64,000 nt of DNA from assembly GCA_041663205.1 (NCBI GenBank), contig JBAZQZ010000005.1, positions 1 through 64,000 on the forward strand, given 5' to 3'. The position numbers were made by a program, and so were the translations under genes. The DNA is from UM-FILTER-38-24 sp041663205. GTDB taxonomy: Bacteria > Patescibacteriota > Gracilibacteria > UBA1369 > LOWO2-01-FULL-3. Shown in pieces: positions 35,930 to 42,367 of this stretch; position 1 is the first letter of the stretch; every line of letters begins with the position of its first letter. The notes under the pieces are model-generated. The model was not told the DNA's origin, did not search any database, and worked only from the letters and a program-made list of their open reading frames with translations.

Positions 35930-37207
35930 ATGCAAAACCAAAAATTAAAAGCAATTCTTATAGACGTGATAACACCGGATACGTCGCCGTACGAAGCCGA
36001 AAGTCGCATGGAGGAATTAGAAAATCTCACAAATACTTTCGGCGGAGTTGTTGTGGTAAAGGCAATACAAAAGCGTGGAATGCCGGACTACGACACGTAT
36101 ATAGGGAAAGGAAAACTCGATGAAATAATAGAAATCGGAAAAGCAAAAGGCGCGCAAGTAATTATAGTAAACAACATCTTAAAACCGCGCCAAAGCTACT
36201 CAATAGAGGAACGCTTGAGAAAATCGGGCATGAGTGTTTGGGACAGAATCGATTTGATTTTGAAAATTTTCGACAAACACGCAAAAACAAGTGAAGCGAA
36301 ATTGCAAATAGAATTGGCCGGAATCGAACACATGGGACCACGAATTTTCGGAATGGGACTTGATTTGATGAGACAGGAAGGACGTGTCGGCGTGCGCTCG
36401 GGACAGGGAGAATCGAATATCGAAATAATGAAACGTCACCTGCGGACTCGAAAGCAAAGTATCTTGAAAAAACTGGAAGATTACGAAAAAATCAGAAAAC
36501 TTCACCGCGATCACAGAAAACGCCAAAATCTCAAAACGGCGGCGATTGTCGGTTACACAAACGCCGGCAAAAGTTCTCTGCTCAACGCAATGACAAACAA
36601 AGGCGCATACGTCGCCGATCAGCTTTTCGCAACACTTAGCACGAGAGTCGGGAAGCTCTACATTCAGCCAAAAAATCCAAACGACGAAGCCCCTCAGCCC
36701 ACAAAATACATCCCGGGACAAGAAGTCCTCATTTCCGACACGATCGGATTTATTCAAGACTTGCCTCCGTCGCTTATTCAAGCCTTCAAATCAACTCTCG
36801 CCGAAACGGTCGAGGCCGATATGATTTTGCACGTAATCGACGTCACCGACCCGCACATGCACAAAAAAATAGAAGTGGTCGAAGACATTTTGCGTCAACT
36901 CGGAGTGGGGGACAGACGAAAAATTTACGTGTTCAATAAAATAGATATGGCGATACGAAGCCTCCCCGAAGAGCCCGACGCAAACGAATACAAAGGAGTT
37001 GTGAAGGCGGCAAAGATAGCGCCAAAACGTCTTGGCTGGGAAGAAAAAGAAAGAGTGGAAAGAGAAAAATCGAAAGAACTAAAACCGCCAAAAGAACCAC
37101 TCCATGAAATAAAAGAAAAATATTCGCATCACCATCCGGTTTTTGTCTCCGCAGTCGAAAAAACAAATTTGGACGAACTTATCCGGTCAATCGCAAAATT
37201 CTTATAA
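35930..37207 (+). CDS. hflX: GTPase HflX
   Basis: 425 residues. N-terminal HflX domain (GKGKLDEI, IVNNILKPRQ), the DRIDLILKIF linker, then GTPase motifs G1 GYTNAGKSS, G3 DTIGF and G4 NKID. HflX splits stalled ribosomes. The insertion after G4 (KAAKIAPKRLGWEEKERVEREK) is longer and more basic than usual. It is transcribed away from the O-antigen-ligase-like gene. Confidence 0.94.
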   Translation: MQNQKLKAILIDVITPDTSPYEAESRMEELENLTNTFGGVVVVKAIQKRGMPDYDTYIGKGKLDEIIEIGKAKGAQVIIVNNILKPRQSYSIEERLRKSGMSVWDRIDLILKIFDKHAKTSEAKLQIELAGIEHMGPRIFGMGLDLMRQEGRVGVRSGQGESNIEIMKRHLRTRKQSILKKLEDYEKIRKLHRDHRKRQNLKTAAIVGYTNAGKSSLLNAMTNKGAYVADQLFATLSTRVGKLYIQPKNPNDEAPQPTKYIPGQEVLISDTIGFIQDLPPSLIQAFKSTLAETVEADMILHVIDVTDPHMHKKIEVVEDILRQLGVGDRRKIYVFNKIDMAIRSLPEEPDANEYKGVVKAAKIAPKRLGWEEKERVEREKSKELKPPKEPLHEIKEKYSHHHPVFVSAVEKTNLDELIRSIAKFL

Positions 37208-37278
37208 AAATTCTGTACTTGAACAAGCCACAATGATAACATACGAAAAGGTTTAATAACTCCTCATCCCTAAAAAAA

Positions 37279-38214
37279 ATGGCTCACGCAACTAAAATCA
37301 CATGTGCATTCAAAGTGTCAATTATTGGCTGTGGTAGCGTAGGCGCAACAGCCGCCTATGCATATCTTTTATCCGGAACAGTCACAAATCTTGTCCTTAT
37401 AGATATAGATAAAAAGAAAGCCCAAGGGCTTGTGCTGGACTTGGAACACTCGCTCGCCTTCACGCCGAACACGACAATAAAAGCATCGGACGATTACAAG
37501 GATTGCGAAGGTTCAAAATTAATTGTGATAACAGCCGGAAAACGCCAGGCAAAAGGGGAAACAAGACTTGAACTCATAAAAGCAAACAAAGAAATTTTCA
37601 AAAATATGATCCCGCGCGTAGCATCTGCCGCTCCAAACGCGATACTTCTCGTAGTCTCAAATCCCGTGGATATCCTAACGTATCATGCACTTAAATTTTC
37701 AAAATTTCCTGCAAACAGAGTTTTCGGTTCCGGAACATTTTTGGACAGCGCCAGACTTCAATTCCACTTATCCCAAAAAATGCGCCTTCATCCTAGTTCC
37801 ATAGACGCATACGTTTTAGGCGAGCACGGCGATACATCCTTCCCTGTATACAGTTCCGCAAACGTCCTCGGCAAGCCATTAAAAGACTTCGAAGGTTTCT
37901 CAAAACAGATGGCGGAAAAATGTTACGAAGACACCAAAAACGCCGCATACAGAATAATAAATGACCAAGGCTACACTTGCTATTCAATAGCGACAGCGAT
38001 TCGCGAGCTCACCGAAGCCATTTTTGAAGACCAGCACAAAGTTTTTCCACTTTCAGTCTTAGTTAAAGATTACTACGGCGTAAACAATGTTTGCCTAAGC
38101 GTCCCCTGCGTCCTCGGCCAAAACGGCATCGAAAAAATCCTCAAAATCCCCCTGGACAAAGCCGAAAAACAAAACCTCACAAAAAGCGCAAAAGCCCTGA
38201 AAGCATATCTATAA
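37279..38214 (+). CDS. ldh: L-lactate dehydrogenase
   Basis: 311 residues, NAD-dependent. Rossmann motif GCGSVGAT near residue 16. In the substrate loop GKRQAKGETRLEL a glutamine occupies the position that is Q102 in LDH and arginine in malate dehydrogenase, so pyruvate/lactate is the expected substrate. The catalytic pair is in GEHGD. LDH regenerates NAD+ in fermentation, fitting a small fermentative cell. Confidence 0.93.
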   Translation: MAHATKITCAFKVSIIGCGSVGATAAYAYLLSGTVTNLVLIDIDKKKAQGLVLDLEHSLAFTPNTTIKASDDYKDCEGSKLIVITAGKRQAKGETRLELIKANKEIFKNMIPRVASAAPNAILLVVSNPVDILTYHALKFSKFPANRVFGSGTFLDSARLQFHLSQKMRLHPSSIDAYVLGEHGDTSFPVYSSANVLGKPLKDFEGFSKQMAEKCYEDTKNAAYRIINDQGYTCYSIATAIRELTEAIFEDQHKVFPLSVLVKDYYGVNNVCLSVPCVLGQNGIEKILKIPLDKAEKQNLTKSAKALKAYL

Positions 38215-38268
38215 ACTCTGGACAAAACCCACCAAAAGGTGATACAAAGTCACCTTTAAAAGACATAA

Positions 38269-39273
38269 ATGGAAAGGAATCCCACCAGAACCGATGACGA
38301 CTACGGATTTACTCTTGGCCCAAATGACGCTCTCTCAGAGAGAGTGGGCTGTCGTGTAGATGTATTGGATTTTAGCACGACTGCGACAGGGACTCATAAA
38401 ATAATAAAAGCCCACGCCGCGTTAGCAAGATGCCCGGCAGATGAGTATATCGCTATAACATCGGGCAATTTCGGTTTTGCGCTTAAAACAGCCGCAGAAA
38501 TTCAAAGGAAAAAAGTCCACCTTGTCATAGGAAGGGCACGTGAAAGATTAAAACCTCTATTGGAAGGGGAATTCACAGAGATTCATTACATAGAAGATCT
38601 TCAAAGGTGTAATCCATTCGGGCCTTACGACCATCTTATGCCGAGTCTATCCTGCTCTCCTTCGCCAAACTTGTCGGCAGGCCATCTCGTTGCAAGTTTT
38701 AAGGCTATGTATAGAGATGTTGTCACCAACTTAAAAGACATCACGACGTGTAAAGATATTAAACCTGGAAAGTTTGCGCATCATGATAGATTGATTTATG
38801 ACGTTCTGAATGTTTGGCAGGGCGAAATGTACGATGCGGTTTTTGTCCCTACCGGGAGTGGAGAATTGTTAAGTGATTTAGTCCAACAAAAAATGGGAAG
38901 AGACCCTTGTTTCTACGGAATCTGTCCGAAAGGGCATCCTTTCACCAGAGGTGCAAATTATACTGAATTTAATCCTGACGTGCCACCGAGCCGGATGGAT
39001 AAACTTGTAACTCCTGTCATTTCTTTGAGAGAAGATGATTTACGTTATGACGACTATCATTGGCCTAGGATTGCTCGCTTCCTTGAAGCAAGCGAAAGGG
39101 ATTCCGAAAGAGCCGATGCTGTCGCAAGGGAAGCAGGGTTGCGTTGTGAACCCAGCGGAGCCGCCGCATGTGCCTTTGCATTGCCATCATTTAGAAGACA
39201 TCACGGAATAAGAATAAGCCCCAACGACGCCATATTAGTGGTAAACACCGGCGACGGAGGCCTTCCAAGATGA
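38269..39273 (+). CDS. Fold-type II PLP enzyme of unknown substrate
   Basis: 334 residues. Type II PLP motifs are visible in order: TGTHKIIKAHAAL with the probable Schiff-base lysine, SGNFGFAL for the phosphate/substrate loop, VPTGSGELLSDL for the PLP phosphate, and a serine in EPSGAAA. This is the threonine synthase / cysteine synthase / diaminopropionate lyase superfamily. It does not match any one family well enough to name, and it contains an unusual set of cysteines (CPADE, CNPFGPY, CSPSPN, CKD, CGICPKG). It follows ldh by 54 nt. Confidence 0.7.
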   Translation: MERNPTRTDDDYGFTLGPNDALSERVGCRVDVLDFSTTATGTHKIIKAHAALARCPADEYIAITSGNFGFALKTAAEIQRKKVHLVIGRARERLKPLLEGEFTEIHYIEDLQRCNPFGPYDHLMPSLSCSPSPNLSAGHLVASFKAMYRDVVTNLKDITTCKDIKPGKFAHHDRLIYDVLNVWQGEMYDAVFVPTGSGELLSDLVQQKMGRDPCFYGICPKGHPFTRGANYTEFNPDVPPSRMDKLVTPVISLREDDLRYDDYHWPRIARFLEASERDSERADAVAREAGLRCEPSGAAACAFALPSFRRHHGIRISPNDAILVVNTGDGGLPR

Positions 39274-39276
39274 TTC

Positions 39277-39363
39277 TGGTGGGCAAAGAGGGACTTGAAC
39301 CCTCACGAGATTGCTCTCACAGCGCCCTGAACGCTGCGCGTCTACCAGTTCCGCCACTTGCCC
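39277..39363 (-). tRNA. tRNA-Leu (anticodon CAG)
   Basis: Acceptor GGGCAAG pairs with TTTGCCC; D-arm GCGGAACTGGTAGACGC and long variable arm are those of tRNA-Leu; anticodon loop TTCAGGG gives CAG. The 3' CCA is encoded. Confidence 0.93.
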
Positions 39364-39376
39364 ACGAAAAATATTT

Positions 39377-39452
39377 TGGTGGAGACAATGGGACTCGAAC
39401 CCACAACCTCTTCCATGCCATGGAAGCGCTCTAGCCATTGCGCTATGTCCCC
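39377..39452 (-). tRNA. tRNA-Ala (anticodon GGC)
   Basis: Acceptor GGGGACA pairs with TGTCTCC, including the G3-U70 wobble that identifies tRNA-Ala. Anticodon loop ATGGCAT gives GGC. CCA is encoded. It lies 13 nt from tRNA-Leu and is probably cotranscribed with it. Confidence 0.95.
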
Positions 39453-39516
39453 AAAATAACTTCGCCGGCACATTATACCAAACCACATCAAAAATAAACA
39501 AAAGGAAAAAGGAAAA

Positions 39517-40032
39517 TCAAGAACTCAGCCCCAACTTTCCAAGCAACAAAGGAATTACGGAAGAGATAAATTTAAGTTCTCTTTTTGTATAACTCCTGTC
39601 CACATATTCTAATCCTTGTATATGAATTTTATTTCTTAAAGTCCTTATCTTCTCTATGTCTCCAAAAAACTTATCAGAAAAAAGACTTAATTTACGACAA
39701 ACCTCATTGATTTTTTTAAAATCAGTATGTTTTTTAAGCTCAAATTTTTCTTGTGTCCTTTTGCATACGCTAAGTCTACATCCATCGCTCATATATTGTT
39801 CCGGCAAGAGATGAGATTCTCTACAAGTCCAGTCATCCAAGGGCATCTCGCAACTACTATGAATTTCCAAAAATTTGAAAGCCAATGCTTCAACCACAGA
39901 AGCGGCCAGCATAACAGTAACTTTGTAAAACCCGCTTCTGGCACGACCATTAACCCCTCCAGCATGAATAAGCTGAGTAGCTACTTGACCCATATTCCAC
40001 TCAACATTCTTTTTGAAAACTTCGGAAATCAT
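39517..40032 (-). CDS. HEPN-type protein (putative RNase)
   Basis: 171 residues, all helical. Near the C-terminus IRTLRNKIHIQGL gives an R-x6-H (or R-x3-H) arrangement typical of HEPN domains, the catalytic core of many toxin and defence RNases. The middle is Cys-rich (WTCRES, GCRLSVCK). It starts 9 nt after a 57-residue gene on the same strand, so the pair may be toxin and partner. It sits between tRNA genes and a TA-like pair. No nuclease activity can be proven from sequence. Confidence 0.6.
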   Translation of the reverse strand: MISEVFKKNVEWNMGQVATQLIHAGGVNGRARSGFYKVTVMLAASVVEALAFKFLEIHSSCEMPLDDWTCRESHLLPEQYMSDGCRLSVCKRTQEKFELKKHTDFKKINEVCRKLSLFSDKFFGDIEKIRTLRNKIHIQGLEYVDRSYTKRELKFISSVIPLLLGKLGLSS

Positions 40033-40041
40033 CGCTCGTAA

Positions 40042-40215
40042 TTAACTTAACATATCAAAAGTCTTGGCTATAGAAGAGAATCCTTTTCTCCTCAAATAAG
40101 TGGTTAACTTCATGTCAGGTCTGACGCCAGCGCGAACATTCCACTCTTTTTCAAACTCACCCATTAGAGTAGTACATCGTTTTTTCCTAAATTTAATTGA
40201 ATTAGTCTGACTCAT
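40042..40215 (-). CDS. 57-residue partner of the HEPN protein
   Basis: Short gene from ATG 40215 to TAA 40042, coding for a basic protein (begins MSQTNSIKFRKKR; ends FSSIAKTFDMLS). Not similar to anything I recognise. It precedes the HEPN gene by 9 nt with a GAG-rich ribosome site between them, so it is probably translated and coupled. An antitoxin role would be inference. Confidence 0.5.
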   Translation of the reverse strand: MSQTNSIKFRKKRCTTLMGEFEKEWNVRAGVRPDMKLTTYLRRKGFSSIAKTFDMLS

Positions 40216-40233
40216 ATTTACAGCTTACCACAC

Positions 40234-40330
40234 AAAAAATATTTGCAAAATAATTTGTTCTCTAAAATTTAAAAACACTTGCAAAAAGCCATTTTTACAA
40301 CAAAAAAAGTGTCGTAGAGATTTCGACGAC
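40234..40330. repeat. 97-bp direct repeat, left copy
   Basis: Matches 41041-41137 with a single difference (T versus G near the middle). It contains a hairpin (GTCGT/ACGAC) that on the minus strand is followed by TTTTTTTG, a good terminator for the toxin gene ending at 40340. Confidence 0.95.
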
Positions 40331-40339
40331 AATAGGACT

Positions 40340-40714
40340 TTACGAAGGAAATTCCTGATATCTTTCCTCCTCAATATCCTCAAGGACATGATCCAAATTT
40401 TTATTTATTTGATCCACGACTTTGGGGGTATTCATGGCCATATTCATACCAAAAATCTTGTCTTTTTTTAATCTGATTAACACAGGAACCACCTTTCTGT
40501 TTTCGGTCGCGACAAAAACAATCATTCTGGAATTATTATCCTTCCCGATCCTGACCTTAAAAAATTTAAAAGACGGAATTTTTTGAGGAGGTCTTATCTC
40601 AGGAACCAGTCCTTTCAATACCTTCTCAGCACCTTTACTTAAATCATTGATCCCAAGAAAACGCTGTAAAGGCTTAAATTCGTGTTTCGCGATATATTGA
40701 GTCAGAACAAGCAT
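40340..40714 (-). CDS. RelE-like toxin candidate
   Basis: 124 residues, basic. The middle (FKVRIGKDNNSRMIVFVATENRKVVPVLIRL) is a beta-hairpin pattern of the kind seen in RelE/HigB ribosome-associated RNases: alternating basic and hydrophobic strands ending with VLIRLKK. It follows an RHH/RelB-like gene by 3 nt, the normal antitoxin-toxin order. Family assignment is tentative. Confidence 0.6.
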   Translation of the reverse strand: MLVLTQYIAKHEFKPLQRFLGINDLSKGAEKVLKGLVPEIRPPQKIPSFKFFKVRIGKDNNSRMIVFVATENRKVVPVLIRLKKDKIFGMNMAMNTPKVVDQINKNLDHVLEDIEEERYQEFPS

Positions 40715-40717
40715 ACT

Positions 40718-40957
40718 TTACTTTAATAGCATTGCCAGTTTAGCGGCCTTTTCGTTGATGGATTTTTCCTTGAAAGATATTTCCTCAACCTCAGGTTCAT
40801 TTTCAGCGACTTTAATCCCTAACGAAATTTTCCCCTCTACAAAGCCTTTCATGGCATAAATAAAAATAGTTTTTAACGTGATCCCTTCCTCTTTTGCCCT
40901 CTTAAGTGCTCGATCTTTCAAATCTTTGTCAGCAATAAATGTAACTTGCGTGGTCAT
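40718..40957 (-). CDS. RelB/DinJ-like antitoxin candidate
   Basis: 79 residues. The N-terminal TTQVTFIADKDLKDRALKRA is a ribbon-helix-helix strand and helix; the C-terminal half is acidic and likely disordered, as expected for a toxin-neutralising tail. A palindrome between its promoter and ATG (40965-40990) fits auto-repression. Confidence 0.7.
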   Translation of the reverse strand: MTTQVTFIADKDLKDRALKRAKEEGITLKTIFIYAMKGFVEGKISLGIKVAENEPEVEEISFKEKSINEKAAKLAMLLK

Positions 40958-40964
40958 ATTGATT

Positions 40965-41024
40965 GTAGTTATAAACTATATATAAACTACATACAGTATA
41001 GTATAAACATGAGCTCAATGTCAA
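40965..41024 (-). promoter_or_regulatory. Promoter and operator of the toxin-antitoxin pair
   Basis: Minus strand: TTGACA (41019-41024), 18-nt spacer, TATACT (40995-41000). Between -10 and ATG lies an inverted repeat with GTAGTT/AACTAC arms (40965-40990) enclosing a smaller TAGTT-tat-AACTA palindrome. Confidence 0.65.
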
Positions 41025-41040
41025 ATCTATCATATGTTAT

Positions 41041-41137
41041 AAAAAATATTTGCAAAATAATTTGTTCTCTAAAATTTAAAAACACTGGCAAAAAGCCATT
41101 TTTACAACAAAAAAAGTGTCGTAGAGATTTCGACGAC
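41041..41137. repeat. 97-bp direct repeat, right copy
   Basis: Near-identical to 40234-40330. Its hairpin GTGTCGT/ACGACAC with a minus-strand T run lies immediately after the tRNA below and serves as that tRNA's terminator. Confidence 0.95.
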
Positions 41138-41146
41138 ACAAAAATA

Positions 41147-41223
41147 TGGTGGGCCTGACAGGACTTGAACCTGTGACCAATCGGTTATGAGCCGACTGCT
41201 CTAACCAGCTGAGCTACAGGCCC
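41147..41223 (-). tRNA. tRNA with anticodon CAT (Met or Ile2)
   Basis: Acceptor GGGCCTG pairs with CAGGCCC, D-arm GCTCAGCTGGTTAGAGC, anticodon loop CTCATAA, T-loop GTTCAAGT; CCA encoded. The GGCTCATAACC anticodon arm resembles tRNA-Ile2 (CAU modified to lysidine) of Firmicutes, but elongator Met cannot be excluded. It is not initiator: the first pair is G-C and paired. Confidence 0.9.
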
Positions 41224-41247
41224 ATTTTTTAATGAACACCGATAAAA

Positions 41248-41517
41248 CTATTTTGCTTTTGCGGTGGCCAAATTTTTAGCCAATCTTGATTTTTTTCTTG
41301 CCGCGTTGTTTTTGTGAATAAGGTTCTTTTTTGCCGCAGTATCAATCACGGAATAAGCCTTTGTCATAAACTTTTCAGCCTCGGCAACCTGCCCGTCCTT
41401 AAGAAGTTTCAGAGCTTTTTTAAAAACGGATTTTAGCTCACTGCGCAGCGGAGTATTCCTATCTCTTTTCTTGAGACTCTGGCGCATTTGCTTCTCAGCA
41501 GACTTAATTACTGGCAT
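41248..41517 (-). CDS. rpsT: Small-subunit ribosomal protein S20
   Basis: 89 residues, three-helix, highly basic. The N-terminal VIKSAEKQMRQSLKKRDRN and the central ELKSVFKKALK are typical S20. It binds 16S rRNA. Placed just upstream of the tRNA on the same strand. Confidence 0.93.
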   Translation of the reverse strand: MPVIKSAEKQMRQSLKKRDRNTPLRSELKSVFKKALKLLKDGQVAEAEKFMTKAYSVIDTAAKKNLIHKNNAARKKSRLAKNLATAKAK

Positions 41518-41587
41518 TTTTGTAAGTTTAATATAATAATAAGCGGTGCGATTCTACGGCAATAAAACGTAGTAGTCAACAATTTAT

Positions 41588-42160
41588 ATGAAAAAAATAA
41601 TTCTTGCATCATTAAGTCCGCGGAGGAAAGAGCTTCTTGCCGCGGTAGGACTGAAATTTGAAATTCATCCGAGCTGTTTTGAGGAAAAAGAAACTCACAT
41701 AAGCCCGGTCCATTTAGCGCTACACAATGCGATCGGCAAGGCGCAGGACATAGCAAAAAAATATAAAAACGCAATAATAATCGGCGTGGACACGGTCGTC
41801 GCATACAAGAAACACATCATCGGTAAGCCAAAAAACGTTTCCGACGCAAAAAGAATTTTGAAACTTTTAAACGGCACAACTCATCGCGTGGTATCCGCAG
41901 TTTGCGTGATAGACACGGCAAAAAACATTGTTCAGACGGATACCGAAATTACGTACATAGAAATGGATTGCATAACCGATAGCGAAATCGCCGCATACAT
42001 ACGCCACGGAGAAGGCACCGACAAAGCGGCGGGCTACGCGATCCAGGGAATCGGCGGACTTTTTATCAAGAAAATTCGGGGCGATTATTTCAATGTTGTC
42101 GGTCTTCCGATGCACAAATTAAAAAAGTTATTGGAAAAAGCGGGCGTTAAAATTATATGA
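41588..42160 (+). CDS. maf: Maf-like nucleoside triphosphate pyrophosphatase
   Basis: 190 residues. Begins IILASLSPRRKELLAAVGL, the Maf signature (S-x-S/P-R-R-x-E-L), followed by GVDTVV and GKP, and GYAIQGIGGLFIKKIRGDYFNVVGLP. Maf enzymes hydrolyse dTTP/UTP or modified nucleotides, keeping the pool clean. Single gene. Confidence 0.93.
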   Translation: MKKIILASLSPRRKELLAAVGLKFEIHPSCFEEKETHISPVHLALHNAIGKAQDIAKKYKNAIIIGVDTVVAYKKHIIGKPKNVSDAKRILKLLNGTTHRVVSAVCVIDTAKNIVQTDTEITYIEMDCITDSEIAAYIRHGEGTDKAAGYAIQGIGGLFIKKIRGDYFNVVGLPMHKLKKLLEKAGVKII

Positions 42161-42189
42161 ATATATCTGTTTTACGGGTGTAATTTTTA

Positions 42190-42281
42190 TCTGGAATGTA
42201 TTGATGGAGCGCATTGCGTTTGGTCGATATTGCGCTAGGGGATAAGACAAAAGAAGCTAAGCTCCGTCGATACATTCCAGA
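42190..42281 (+). other. Long covarying hairpin element, copy A
   Basis: A 21-bp stem pairs 42190-42210 with 42261-42281 without a mismatch except two U-G wobbles (42202:42269 and 42205:42266) that are allowed only in plus-strand RNA. The stem ends in GAGC/GCTC and the loop edges are GCATTGCGTT and AAGAAGCTAA, identical (bar one base) to copy B at 54245-54351. Not followed by a T run. It lies just upstream of the promoter at 42295. Confidence 0.8.
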
Positions 42282-42294
42282 CAAAAAATAACTA

Positions 42295-42323
42295 TTGACA
42301 GAAATAGACATAGGTGTTATAGT
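42295..42323 (+). promoter_or_regulatory. Strong promoter for the SLH protein gene
   Basis: TTGACA (42295-42300), 17-nt spacer, TATAGT (42318-42323). The leader ends ACCCAAATATCTATG at the start codon, as in the other S-layer gene. Confidence 0.8.
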
Positions 42324-42367
42324 GACACGCTTTATTTCTTTATCCAATATTCTTTACCCAAATATCT

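Noticed and set aside
40234..41137. CRISPR array
   Set aside because: Only two long (97 bp) repeats about 0.8 kb apart, with genes between and no spacer periodicity.
42190..42281. Rho-independent terminator (also for 54245-54351)
   Set aside because: Neither copy is followed by a T run on either strand, and the loops are long and conserved.
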